Shown one piece after another: positions 11,446 to 22,209 of a stretch of 64,000 nucleotides of DNA. The position numbers and the translations under genes are program-made. The notes beneath the pieces were generated by a model, which did not search any database, was not told the DNA's origin, and worked only from the letters and a program-made list of their open reading frames with translations. The DNA comes from Luidia sarsii (taxonomy: Eukaryota; Echinodermata; Asteroidea; Paxillosida; Luidiidae). The stretch spans positions 6,880,551 to 6,944,550 of the forward strand of contig OX465113.1 of assembly GCA_949987565.1 (NCBI GenBank). Direction: 5' to 3'. Numbering within the stretch: the first letter of the stretch is position 1; every line of letters starts with the position of its first letter.

Positions 11446-11910
11446 CAGGTCTGATCCTTCCTGAGAGGTGAATCAGATCCCGGGATCAGATCCTGTTAGT
11501 GCAAGCATTTACATTCGTGTTGATCTCTCTTTGATCACCATGGCAGGATCTGATCCTCCTTGCAGGATCTGATCCTCCGTGCAGGATCTGATCCTCCATG
11601 CAGGATCTGATCTTTCGTGTAGGATCTGATCTTTCATGTAGGATCTGATCCTCCTCGCAGGATATGAATGTCCGTGCAGGATCTGATCCTCCTGGCAGGA
11701 TCTGATCCTACGAAGAGGATCAGATCCTGCACGGACAATCAGGTCCTGTATGGACTATCAGATCCTGCGAGGAGGATCTCTCTGATCTCTCTTTGATCAC
11801 CATGGCAGATTCTGATCCTCCTCGTAGGATCTGATCCTCCTCGTAGGATCTGATCCTCCTCGCAGGATCTGATCCTCCTCGCAGGATCTGATCCTCCGTG
11901 CAGGATCCAG
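11446..11910. repeat. 19-bp palindromic minisatellite (GGATCTGATCC core), with an internal inversion
   Basis: The unit is close to GCAGGATCTGATCCTCCTT (19 bp). It contains AGGATCTGATCCT, an interrupted palindrome. Units run in one direction to about 11705, switch to the reverse complement at about 11706-11775, then return to the first direction. The sequence CTCTTTGATCACCATGGCAG occurs at both 11528 and 11788, so part of the array was duplicated. Confidence 0.8.
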
Positions 11911-11924
11911 TGTAAACACGACGT

Positions 11925-12114
11925 TGGACACACAGTACAGCTATAACAAACGCTGATATACCAAACATTCGGCTATAACGAACATGCCCTTTGGATCCCG
12001 ATTTCTTTGTACAAAATATGTTGCACAACTGATAAAACGAACGACTGCTATACTGAAAAATTTTCATGGATCCCGGGATGTTTGTTATAGCGACGTTCCA
12101 CTATATATATAGCA
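11925..12114. mobile_element. pogo/Tigger-like MITE
   Basis: The interior matches the copy at 9688. The right end reads TTGTTATAGCGACGTTCCAC followed by TATATA. The reverse complement of this end (GTGGAACGTCGCTATAACAA) is a good match to the 9688 left terminus, and a TA target site is plausible. The left end near ACAGCTATAACAAACG is degraded. Confidence 0.55.
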
Positions 12115-12382
12115 CTGTACTCCACTGCATTACACACAGTGGGCCTTTTTTCAGACAGATAATCCCTTGAAAAAAGCCAGACAGATATCCAAATTGTGGC
12201 AGGTTGAACTTTTTTATTGAGCATTAAAGCATTAAAGTCTTTCATTTTGTTCTTTTCCCCATAAACAATTAAAGCACTATAATATTCTATGCAGTTAAAC
12301 TTGCAGACAATTAAAGATATTTCAGCCAAACTTAGCAAAAACAATGTCCCTTTTGTCCTCTCTTGTGTCAACTTTGAGTGGC

Positions 12383-13066
12383 TTAACCACTTCGCGCCGG
12401 GGGGGTTTTCAGCGCCAATGACCGCCATACGGGGGTTTTTGAACAATGCATCATTTTAAAATCTTGCTAAAACAATCAGAACAATATATTTCTGTGAAAT
12501 AAATCGATAAGGGTATACTATGGGTACAAGAGAGTAAAACCTGGCACAATTCGGACGTCGTTGTGGCTTTTGTCAAGAGATTATTCGTTTGAAAAAGGAC
12601 CCTTTATGCGTCGTCAAAGGACCGTAACGGACGTGTGTGTGTGCGTGCGTGTACGCTGCTGACAATCCCTGACCGCAGACTCCAGCCTCCACTCCAGGCA
12701 GTCAAATCTTCGAGTTGGTCGGCCACAAACGAGCGTACAGATTATGGTAAAGAATGTGGGGGGAATTCCAATGCCAGACGGACGACCGTTGGGCTGTGTG
12801 GCATGCAAAGACAATGTCCCCCGCAGGCTTTCAACTGCAGCGCGGTATCCCTCGATCCTCCACAGTAAAAGTCCCACTAATCTTGCAATTCATGTGGCAA
12901 CTTGCCTCAAAAAGGGTCTTTGTACTGATTCATATTGCTTTGTTCTAAGCTGAAAAGAGTTTTTGTTTAGAATGTGGACAATAGTGGTGCCCGGATTCGG
13001 AGGGCCCCGTTGCAAAGGCAATCCAATTGACCTCCGGATTCGGAGGTCCCGGCGCGAAGTGGTTAA
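12383..13066. mobile_element. piggyBac-like MITE, copy 1 (TTAA-flanked)
   Basis: TTAA occurs at 12383-12386 and 13063-13066. The termini are CCACTTCGCGCCGG and CCGGCGCGAAGTGG, a perfect 14-bp inverted repeat, giving a 676-bp element. A second inverted feature, TCCGGATTCGGAGG, lies near the right end. There is no transposase, and the open frames inside it recur in other copies only as shadows. TTAA duplication and CC-starting termini fit piggyBac, with Kolobok as an alternative. Confidence 0.75.
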
Positions 13067-14089
13067 AGAATTGTCACATGACGGCCCTTTAAAGGTGCAA
13101 ACTGCCAAGTGCAATCATGTTGAATCTTGGGTCCTACAGGATCATAACTTGGCACATATCTAAGTAGGAAAAGCTGTATCCCAAAAATTTCCTACATTTC
13201 ACCATGATGTCATCTCTAAAATGTTTCTGAGATAATGGATTTTTCAAAATTTAACATTGTAGTTACAAAAAAAAATGTGTGGCAGTAATTGGCACTGAAA
13301 GGTGGCCCTGCGCAGAGCATTTAATGAATATATGAAGATAGATTTTGCAATGAACTTGAATTTGAATATCCAGAAGAAATACCTGGAGAAATCAAAATGT
13401 TGACTGAGAATTCATCACTAAAAATGTACCAGAAGGTTGGCTTTGCCCTCATACATATACTCATCATATATTTAAATGTCAACATCTGTTGCCTTCAAAT
13501 TTAGAGTCTTGTTTATCTCAGATTGGGTTCAAAACTGTCTCTAATACATCTAGAGCCAGTTTCATCCAATCGCCATTTATACTTGCAAATATTTGTGGCA
13601 ATTTGAAATATAAATTGTTTATGAAAATGCATTGTAGGTCAAGAGAGAATTTTCCAGATTTCACCAGTGTCATCATACTTAGAGGAGTTTGAAAAAAAAT
13701 CACCTGAGAAAACTACATTCATGGACTTCAACAATGCTGGTAATTTTACATTAATTGCTATTGTTTTTCATTTGGCCAGAAAGATGCAAAGGTACATGAA
13801 AAAGTACTAAAACAGTGCATGGCAGAGGAATAAAAAGTATGGCAGAGGAATAAACAGTTTTCAAAGGGGAAAGCTTTATTTATTTGCTAAAATTAAAATT
13901 AGATGGTGACTGCTCATCCTGTGGAATAAATACACAGGGGCTCTGCTATTCTCATGAGGCCACTGCTTGTGATGGAAAGTAAAGTAATGAAATGACAAAT
14001 CATTCTATATGGTTAAAATTATGCATCTTGCTTAATTTCTTGAAAAGGTGGGGTGTTTTATAATGTTTTCTTTTTTTTTCTTATTAAAG
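13067..14089 (+). other. Intron, nothing recognised
   Basis: AT-rich intron sequence up to the T-rich acceptor of the 14090 exon. Short open frames at 13489-13703 have no recognisable motif. Confidence 0.5.
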
Positions 14090-14225
14090 GATTACAAGAA
14101 CAAGCATATGATGGATTTATGACCTTTGAAAATCCAACTCGAGATGAACCATCAATAACTACTCAAGTGACTACATGTAATAATTATCAACTTACCAAGT
14201 GGAATATGCCAAAGCAAGAACTAAT
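14090..14225 (+). CDS. Host gene exon 2
   Basis: The acceptor is TTTTTTTTTCTTATTAAAG and the donor GTAAGTTACT. The first two bases complete the split Gly codon from exon 1, then the frame reads LQEQAYDGFMTFENPTRDEP, continuing without a stop to KWNMPKQEL. It ends two bases into a codon. No later visible exon starts with the matching phase, so the next exon is missing or unrecognised. Confidence 0.8.
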
Positions 14226-14639
14226 GTAAGTTACTGCATGTTTCAAGTATGCAAGTATGCTGAAAATGTTCCCTACATGTACATGAACCTCTGTGGACCT
14301 TAGAATGTTTTTAACCATCACTTGTTAATTTTGGTGTGAAAATCAAAGTAGCTTTGTACAGACAGGCTCTTTATAAACAAAACATCCCATGAATCTAAGG
14401 AGAGATGAACAAAATTATGCATGCAAAGTATCAATGAAGCAGACTTGTCTGTCTAAATTAAAACCAAGATCTACATTAAATTGGTAAAAACTGTATTGCC
14501 ATCACCTCGATCAGCTAGAGCTTTACATTTATTGGGGTATGGGTCTGATGGATGACTCTAGTGCTGAAGTTGGGCTAACCATTTCAAGCATTTATCCACA
14601 TGGAACAAGTCTGTGGTCAAAGGGCATCCAGTACATGGG

Positions 14640-14735
14640 CTATACAACCCTTAGGGTCCCTTTTTCTCAGCTTGATAGTCCCTTGTCAAAATTCATACAG
14701 ATGCCAGAATTATGCCAGGTTTGACTCAAAGCTAT
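14640..14735. repeat. Fragment of the TTAA MITE family
   Basis: CCCTTTTTCTCAGCTTGATA followed by CCCTTGTCAAAATTCATACA, a Gln-type GAATTATGCC segment and GTTTGACTC matches the interior of the MITE copies at 12540-12620 and 49945-50015. The small open frame covering it is not a gene. Confidence 0.45.
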
Positions 14736-14993
14736 GTATAGTGTAATTTGGAAGTGTTGTGATGACACCATGTAGTACTTGAAAAGAATGTGTGGCTCTT
14801 TTCAGCGCCACACACTCCTTCTAAAAAAAGATGTGTTGCATGGTGTCACCGCAACACTTTCACTTGAATCTTCCACCATGCAAGCCTTCAAGTTTTATAT
14901 ATAATGTAAGTATAGTGTACTCTTATAGATCTATTTCACAAAAATATGTGGTTCATGATTATTTAACAAATCTTGAAAATATCAACAATTAGG

Positions 14994-15148
14994 AGGGCCT
15001 CATGTTTTCATTGTACCAATACCTTTCTGAAAGGCAGAGGACAAAACCAAAAAGGAAGGGAAGAGCAATATGGACATGGATGATAACAGACAAAGGACAA
15101 ACAGGATAGCTGGTAGGGTGGATCAAAGGGAAGGGCAGGGAGTTGGGT
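14994..15148 (-). mobile_element. Penelope-like element 3' end fragment (subfamily A, minus strand)
   Basis: The order of blocks, a CTTTCTGAAAGGCAGAG-like end, AGGACAAA, GGAAGGGAAGAGCAATA, ACAAAGGACAAACAGGATAG and GGATCAAAGGGAAGGGCAGG, matches the inverted terminal region at 22240-22400. It abuts the non-LTR remnant at 15150. Confidence 0.6.
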
Positions 15149-15149
15149 C

Positions 15150-17760
15150 TTTTTCTCGAGTCCTTTCTCTCAATTGAACTCGACCTAACATATACTGGAC
15201 ACAGGCGACCCCATTAGGCGTGAGTGTAGTGAGGTCAGTTTGGGTACAGGGATTGGGCAAAAGTGAACATTCCAGAAGATGACTTATAGTCTCCTCTCCA
15301 CGTATACTGGTTGACCTCATTTGGCCGTTTGGGCTTTACACCGGCCGACTCCAGCACACAGCCGATTCAGACAGCCAGAATGGCCATGAATCACAGGATC
15401 CTGGTGGGAAGGACTCCTTTGGGATGATGTTAACATTGTGTGATGCACTCTCAAGGTGGGTTGATCAAAGGCCAAGCCTATGGCTATGGGGGCTTTGGTT
15501 AAGGGGGTCAGTAGAGTGAAGGAAACTGTGCCCTGGATCTTAGTTGCTTTGTCGCTGGCTCACAGTTAAAGAGAGGGTGGAGTGGGTCATTTTCCTGTTT
15601 AAGTTTCTCCTTTTGGGAACATGTTGACCTCCTGATGTGTGGAGGAGTGTTGCCACTCAGGATGTATAGTCGTCCACCTTGGTTGGTTTAAGACACCCTG
15701 TGTTGGCCCTGCAGGTGCTGTTCAATTGAGGATCAATCTTTGAGGCATGAGCTGACCTGCTCCAGACGGGGCATATTCGATAGCTGAGTAACAGAGGGCA
15801 GGGCTGTTGTACGGATGGTACCTGCATCAGTATCCAATTTGATGTTAGCATGGTGTTAGCTAGCTTCATCAGGATTCTGTTTCTGGCAGTGACTTTCTTC
15901 TTTGTTTTGAAGATGTGGTCCCTATGTGAGTGACCTAGAGTGACACCGAGGTAGACTGGGTTGGGAGTGTGTTGTACCGTATGGCCTTTCCATACCACCT
16001 GGAAAACGCTAATCTGGGTCTTCATGAACTTCAGGTCTTCAGTCAGATCAAAGAGCTTCTTAGCTAGGATCCGATGGTTCACAGTATGTGTGACAGGTCT
16101 ACGAAGACTGCTCCGGTGATCAGGCCCTTCTCAAGACCATCCTTGATGTGCTGGGTGAGGTTGAGTAGTTGGCCAGTGCAGGACTTTCCCAGTCTGAATC
16201 CAGCCTGTTCAGGGATGAGGTGGTTATCCACAAAGGATGCAATCCGGTTCAGCAGGAGGCGCTCAAACAGCTTGTAGGTATGAAACAGCAGGGAGATTGG
16301 TCTAACGCTTTTAGGACAGCTGGGTCTTTGCCGGGCTTTAGCTGGGCAATGACCTTAGATTTCCTCCAAATCTTGGGTATCTTGTTTAAGTCGAGGCAAG
16401 AGTTGAGCATGTTGCCAATCTAGTGCTACAGGGCCTAGGTGTTTTATCTGCTCGTAGAGAAGATCGTCCAGCCCAGCGGCCTTGTTGTTCTTCATGCATG
16501 GCTTTGATGGCACTGCATAGCTCTGACAGACTGAAGGGGTGGATGAATCCATGGGGCTCCTGGGTACATGATGCTGCAGAAGTGAGGAGCTTAGCTCACT
16601 TTGGGTGATGATCACAGTTGCCCTTGCTGTTTTTCAAGAGCTGATGGGCTACTTGGTCTGCATTTACTTCTGTCCTTGCTTTGGGTTTGGTGTAGTAATT
16701 TCCGTGGATGCGAATGGTCTTTCATACCTTCCTGTTACGGTGAATTCCTGCTATTTCCTCCTACATTCTGATATGGTCTAAGTAAGCTTTGCTCCAACCT
16801 CGAGGGTATCATCGCAGGAGGGGTCTGTCTGGAATTGATCTATGTAATCTAGATACAAAGCCTTTGAGTCTTCGTTGAGGCCTAGGATGAAGTTGGTACG
16901 GCAGCCATGAGGGATATGCTGTCTATGACTCCTTTACTTAGTTAATAAAGGAATCATAGTTGATGGGAGTCGCAGGTAGGTCCTTGATGGAGGAGTCGAG
17001 ATCTTCAGCAAACGCTTTCCACTTGGCCTTTTTGAGGTTGAAGCGCCGACGGAAGGGGGCAGGTCTTGGAGTGATAACAGCATTTACCCTAAGCCCAATT
17101 GGGTGGTGTTGAGTATGGGGGATTGGGTCGAAAAACCAACTTTTCACACTGGTTGGCTATGGTACAGGAGGCAAAAGCCAGGTCTGGATCTCTGTGCCAT
17201 CTTGCACTGTTGAAAGATGGAAGAAGCATAGTATCGTGGATGAGGGAGAGTTGATGGGAATCTGCCCAGATCTGCACGAGTTCACCATCTGCATAGTCTG
17301 CATAGCCCTATGATGCAGTGTGACTGTTGAAGTCTCCTATCAGGTTGCCAGTGCGGCTGCCAGTTGCTACGCTGGGGACATCGAAGGGCTTCGCTGGAGG
17401 TTTGTACACAGAGCTAACTAATCCCTAACAGGTTGATGAAGAGGATTTCAACATTGTGTTGGACAGGAAGGAGTTAGCGACTGTCAAGTCATTGCTGATG
17501 AAAATGGCACTGCCATACTGGTCATGTGGTCTTTCCAAGGTGAGAGTCATACCTGAAATGTGCAGGCGAGTGGACATAAGACAATGGGTTTCCTCTTTTC
17601 TGAAGGCAAAGGATGTCACAGTGATGTTCCTTGCAGACATCAGCTAGGAAATCTTCTTTACCGCCTGATAGGCCTTCAATGTGAGATAAAATAATGCACA
17701 GGGCCGGTCCTGATAAGGACCTGTGTGTTTGTTTGACCCTGGAGCTTGTCAACAGTAGCA
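15150..17760 (-). pseudogene. Decayed non-LTR retrotransposon (endonuclease plus reverse transcriptase), minus strand
   Basis: In minus-strand order: an apurinic-type endonuclease start near 17650-17740 (EGL then CDILCLQ), followed by ERPHDQYGSAIFI at 17425-17560. Reverse transcriptase palm pieces follow at 16355-16560 (KNNKAAGLDDLLYEQIKHLG) and 16080-16290 (IPEQAGFRLGKSCTGQLLNL, then FVDLSH). A late RT/thumb part lies at 15657-16082 (NPVYLGVTLGHS, then PVWSRSAHASK). A C-terminal piece at 15123-15320 contains HLLECSLLPNP. Frames change several times. The catalytic YxDD block is absent: NHRILAKKLFDLTEDLK runs directly into KTQISVF, so an internal deletion removed it. The copy is dead. The family looks Jockey/CR1-like, but the clade is uncertain. 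Confidence 0.8.
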
Positions 17761-18016
17761 GTTTGGGAAGGCATGGTAGGTTGGATGAGGAATGGAAGGT
17801 TAGAAAAGAGACAAAGAAAGGTAGTTGAAAGATTCGCAGACTGGGAACCGCAGATTGGATGGACAGCTGGACAGGGGTCGCCTTGTATAAATTCTCTATA
17901 CTCGGATTTATTCAGTTTTCGCATGGTTTTCAAAATGAGTTTGTGGCCATGGGGAGATTGGAAGCCCCCGTTGCAGGATCTGACAAGTCATCTCACAGTT
18001 AATCGTGCAATTTGTC

Positions 18017-18169
18017 GAACGATGAGGTAAAGGCATTGATTGCCCTTTGGTCCAAAGCGGACATTCAAAATGCACTTGACGATCCCCACACCAGGATTAT
18101 CAAAATCTACAGGGGGATTTTGAAGCAGCTGACAGACCTTGGATTCTACAGATCGCACAAGTGTTGGTA
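18017..18169 (+). pseudogene. Myb/SANT-like DNA-binding domain fragment
   Basis: The plus strand reads NDEVKALIALWSKADIQNAL, then RIIKIYRGILKQLTDLGFYR and SHKCW, without a start codon. EVxALxxLW, followed by a helix with Y..I...L...GF.R, is the pattern of the MSANTD/trihelix domain. That domain often accompanies PIF/Harbinger transposons, but many host genes carry it too. It lies right before an R1-like head, so it may be cargo or a transposon remnant. No splice context is evident. Confidence 0.6.
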
Positions 18170-18171
18170 AA

Positions 18172-18345
18172 AACTAGACATTTATGTCTGTTTGCAAAAC
18201 AGATCATACGCTTTTCAGCATCTGTCTCAATTTTGATACACATTGCTTTTTGAATTAATCAAATTTATTAATTTTGTTCATTAAGAGACTTTGACATTTG
18301 CCCCTTTAAAGCGCTATCACTTGACACGCGATAATGAAAGTTTGG
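18172..18345 (+). repeat. Degraded R1 copy (head joined to a late segment)
   Basis: ACTAGACATTTATGTCTGTT at the start and GCCCCTTTAAAGCGCTATCA, then TTGACACGCGATAATG, match the head and the last third of R1. The middle of the unit is absent. Confidence 0.65.
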
Positions 18346-18417
18346 CCCAAAAGAGAGTTTATCAAGTCTGTTTTAATTGTTGTAAAAGAAGCAACAAGAA
18401 ATTTTCACTTATGGGCC

Positions 18418-18790
18418 AATTGGGCCCGGAGGAACGGAGAGACACACAGACACGCGACTGCCACTCGGACACACTGCCCCCGCTGGGTTTTTATTGAGTG
18501 CAAAAAGTTATACACTTCAAAACATCCACGTCCATAATAAACGTGTTTCACCAACCTTTGATTGTTTGGTCAACAATATGATAATTCTCAAACAATCCAA
18601 CACAGTACCTGCGACCAGCAGTATAGGCTACCTTTGCCCAACTTAAACCATAATTATAATCTCTGCTGTACATGCCACTTGCATGTGTTTAACCTTACGT
18701 AGACTAGCACCGCTCAAAATATGCGAGTGCATGTCTTGACACCATTTCTGTGGCCCACCCCACCCCACATGCTACAAGGGGCGCCCAAGC
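18418..18790 (+). repeat. Long direct repeat, left copy
   Basis: From ATTGGGCCCGGAGGAACGGA to the CCCCACATGCTACAAGGGGC region, this matches 19998-20370 with few differences. The two flank the 86-bp minisatellite and could be LTRs of one element or ends of a duplicated block. I see no TG...CA termini or primer-binding site, so the LTR reading is unproven. Confidence 0.7.
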
Positions 18791-18949
18791 AGGGAAAAAC
18801 CAAGGCCGGGGCACCGCCAAACAATATCCCACTCCCAAAGGGGGATCCTCCCATGGCACGTTTCATATGACCATGTAAAACAAAAACAAAAACAGAAATT
18901 GAAAAAACCCTGTCTGAGGCCAGTTCCCCCTGACGGATCTCTCCGTACT

Positions 18950-19555
18950 CCCCCAACGCCAGGTCTGCACTGCAGACGGCACACGCCGGTGGAACCAGCG
19001 ACACCCCCAACTGAGCAACTTCAAGCCCAGCTATTCCCCCAACGCCAGGTCTGCACTGCAGACGGCACACGCCGGTGGAACCAGCGACACCCCCAACTGA
19101 GCAACTTCAAGCCCAGCTATTCCCCCAACGCCAGGTCTGCACTGCAGACGGCACACGCCGGTGGAACCAGTGACACCCCCAACTGAGCAACTATGGCCCA
19201 GCTATTCCCCCAACGCCAGGTCTGCACTGCAGACGGCACACGCCGGTGGAACCAGTGACACCCCCAACTGAGCAACTTCAAGCCCAGCTATTCCCCCAAC
19301 GCCAGGTCTGCACTGCAGACGGCACACGCCGGTGGAACCAGTGACACCCCCAACTGAGCAACTCTGGCCCAGCTATCCCCCCAACGCCAGGTCTGCACTG
19401 CAGACGGCACACGCCGGTGGAACCAGTGACACCCCCAACTGAGCAACTCTGGCCCAGCTATTCCCCCAACGCCAGGTCTGCACTGCAGACGGCACACGCC
19501 GGTGGAACCAGTGACACCCCCAACTGAGCAACTCTGGCCCAGCTATCCCCCAATG
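18950..19555. repeat. 85-86 bp minisatellite, about seven copies
   Basis: CCAACGCCAGGTCTGCACTG recurs at about 18953, 19039, 19125, 19210, 19296, 19381 and 19466. The unit contains CTGCACTGCAG and a CACGCCGGTGG block, and ends with CCCAACTGAGCAACT. Two sub-variants (TTCAAGCCC and TATGGCCC/TCTGGCCC) alternate. Open frames across it reflect the repeat and not a gene. Confidence 0.9.
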
Positions 19556-19734
19556 CCCACATCCACGACCGTCGATGCGGACGAGCCCCAAGCCCAACTG
19601 AGCCTCGACAGACCGGTACTGTACCTTTGGACCGAAAATAAAAAATTAAAATAAGATTAAAGGGTGGCCCCGTGCCGGTTCATGAACAAGGGATTAACCA
19701 AGCGTCAGCCGCAAACCGCACCCAGTGTCATGAG

Positions 19735-19998
19735 GTGGGTGGGTGGGAGTTTTTACTATACGATGTACACCCAGCGGAGGTGCGCGGCCAAAAGAACCGA
19801 TACACGCGCTACAAGCGCTAATGTGCCCATCGCCTGACTGCATGCCTGACCGGCCCCATCGTTGGTCAGCTTTCCAGCTACCAAGCATTCCTGGGCCAAG
19901 CGCGTACGGCACGCATAACAACGCCCTTGTTCAGACGGTCATTCTCCCTTCCCCGTTCCCAAAGTGGGTCTTCGGTCGACAAGCGACCAAAAACCGAA
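19735..19998 (+). repeat. Dispersed repeat block, also present at 27245-27500
   Basis: GAGTTTTTACTATACGATG, TGCACACCCAGCGGAGGTGC-like sequence and CAAGCATTCCTGGGCCAAGC through GGGTCTTCGGTCGACAAGCG occur in both places with only a few differences. At 27500 the block joins an R1 copy, and here it joins the right direct repeat. The shared right edge (AAGCGACCAAAAACCG or AAGCGACCCAAAACCG) may be an element boundary. Confidence 0.75.
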
Positions 19999-20400
19999 TT
20001 GGGCCCGGAGGAACGGAGAGACACACGGACACGCGACTGCCACTCGGACACACTGCCCCCGCTGGGTTTTTATTGAGTGCAAAAATTTATACACTTCAAA
20101 ACATCCACATCCATAATAAACGTGTTTCACCAACCTTTGATTGTTTGGTCAACAATATAATAATTCTCAAACAATCCAACACAGTACCTGCGACCAGCAG
20201 TATAGGCTACCTTTGCCCAACTTAAACCATAATTATAATCTCTGCTGTACATGCCACTTGCATGTGTTTAACCTTACGTAGACTAGCACCGCTCAAAATA
20301 TGCGAGTGCATGTCTTGACACCATTTCTGTGGCCCACCCCACCCCACAGGCTACAAGGGGCGCCCAAGCAGGGAAAAACCAAGGCCGGGGCAGGCCAAGC
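19998..20400 (+). repeat. Long direct repeat, right copy
   Basis: Near-identical to 18418-18790, including TGGGTTTTTATTGAGTGCAA and AACCTTTGATTGTTTGGTCA. After about 20395 the copies diverge: here the text continues into GCCAAGCCCCATGTACTCGG and a C-run at 20457-20467. Confidence 0.7.
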
Positions 20401-20499
20401 CCCATGTACTCGGGGAACAAACCGCCAAACAATATCCCGACTCCGGAGATTGCCAACCCCCCCCCCCACATTATACCAAAGCCGAGACCAGACAATTTA

Positions 20500-21862
20500 G
20501 TCTGTTCATCCGTCCATCGTTTTCAACCATAATGAACACCTTCGAAATAACTAAATAGGTTTACACTATTTTTGGATAAGTCTGCCCAGCTGCCAACTGG
20601 TCGGAACCGGTTGTACTAAAAACGAACTGTTTTTCCGTACACTGAAAGTGTTCAGCGGCAGAGTTATGAAGCGTATTACTAGTATACTGTATGAACGTGC
20701 GCTAATAACCCGGGTTTAAAAAAAAGAAAGGAAAAAAAGAAACCCGAGATAAATTGAATAAGCGAATTACTCTGGAAAAATCCTGTGGTTATTTCATCTA
20801 TGAATTAAACAACACGTAACTATGAAAAACATCATGTTCCTGGTCAGCGTTATGAAGCGTATTACAAGATATACTGTATGAACGAGCGCTAATAATTAAT
20901 TAAGTTCAGCAACGCACGACCACTCAACGTTGATATCTGTCTGCCCGAGTAGGCATGTCGATAAGCTGAATACGGGAAGGGCGAAAACCCCGCGAAAAAA
21001 CCCGTTGTTGGGAAAATCTGGGGAAATTCCCTTCCGGCTCCATTAATCAATGGCAACCAAGTATATAACTCCGTAAGTCAGCATCAGCCTGCAAATTTCG
21101 TGAATTCGCTATTGGTGGCAGAAGTGCGTGCTCGTGTATAAACAACAGCGTGTTGCTGCTGATGTGCATGTGCTAGGGCTAATGCCTTCCATATTCAAAT
21201 TTCCATATTCAAAGTGGTGGTCCCACTTCTTGCCGTATAAACAACATTTGCCTGCTATTATACTACATAACGCAGGCAACTACAATTACAGTTGTTCTAA
21301 AGATGGATACACAAAGCCGAGAACAAGTTGCTGCAAATATCCCATTCCTTAGTGCCGGCAAGTGAAACGGTACAATGCTTGCAGAGAAGCTATTATATTG
21401 AGAGCATGAACAATCATGTATGCATTGCCCAACTGGCACAGATTCATGGGGCAATTCTGCTTTAATATTGATATGCTTTTTGCCTTTAATTAGTTTTCGC
21501 TCCCCAAATAAATAAAATGCAAACGTGGGAGAATGTCAGACCAAATTATGGTATAGACTCGGGCAGCATGTTACATGTGGCATGTAGCCCCTCCTCTATT
21601 CTCTCCCTGATCTGCTTATCAGGAGCGAAAACAGATCATGAGTAATCTGTGCGGTACAGGGCGGCTACGGAGTTGCCGTCACAGTGTTGGGACCACGGCT
21701 TCCAGTCATGCACCTCGCAAGCCACTCCACGACAGTGTCCTTTCCTTGCTCCATGGACCTTCGTGATGGGCTGCATGACACGCTGTGACTGCCGAGTAGA
21801 TAATGCTGTCCCCAATGATCCATGTTCACAAATCTCCTGAGGGTACAAGCAGTAAACACAAC
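20500..21862. other. No recognised gene; short direct repeat
   Basis: A motif GTTATGAAGCGTATTAC followed by ATACTGTATGAACG and GCGCTAATAA occurs at 20663-20708 and 20849-20894. Other sequence is unassigned. Short frames at 21128-21352 and 21649-21848 show no motif. Confidence 0.4.
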
Positions 21863-22209
21863 GAGAAATATATGTCTGTTGTGAAACAGAGCATAGAGCT
21901 TTTCCGCTTCTGTTTTTAACAAGTCATAGAATAGCCCCATTCCTACTCCAAAACGCATGTACATATTTTGTGCACAAAGCCTATGGGACTCGAGTGTGGT
22001 ATTCAAAAATTCATAAAAAATAGAAACAATGGTCCTTCGGTTCCAAACTTTAGATTTGGAATGTCTAGCACGATAGCTAACTACATACCAAATTTCGAGA
22101 TGATCGGCCAATGCCTTATATGTGTTTTAAAATCACACATTTTGATGACGTCATGATTGCGTAACAACATTTTGGCTCCAGAAGGTGTTTCTAAACCATG
22201 TCCCCAATA
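21863..22209 (+). repeat. Dispersed R1 copy, left half
   Basis: Starts at GAGAAATATATGTCTGTTGT and includes GAGCTTTTCCGCTTCTG, the TTTTGATGACGTCATGATTG block and AAGGTGTTTCTAAACCATGT. It is cut by the Penelope-like element, and the rest resumes at 23987. No tandem neighbour is present. Confidence 0.8.
22197..22209 (+). repeat. 13-bp target site duplication, left copy
   Basis: CATGTCCCCAATA here is repeated exactly at 23987-23999 on the other side of the Penelope-like insertion. The uninterrupted R1 units show CTACATCCCCAATAGATATA at this point, which confirms the target. Confidence 0.9.

Noticed and set aside
12614..13163. Several 60-90 codon frames
   Set aside because: They lie in the TTAA MITE, and similar frames recur in copies 2 and 3 only because the repeat does.
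18714..19597. Cys-rich repeat frames on both strands
   Set aside because: Shadow of the 86-bp minisatellite and its flanks.
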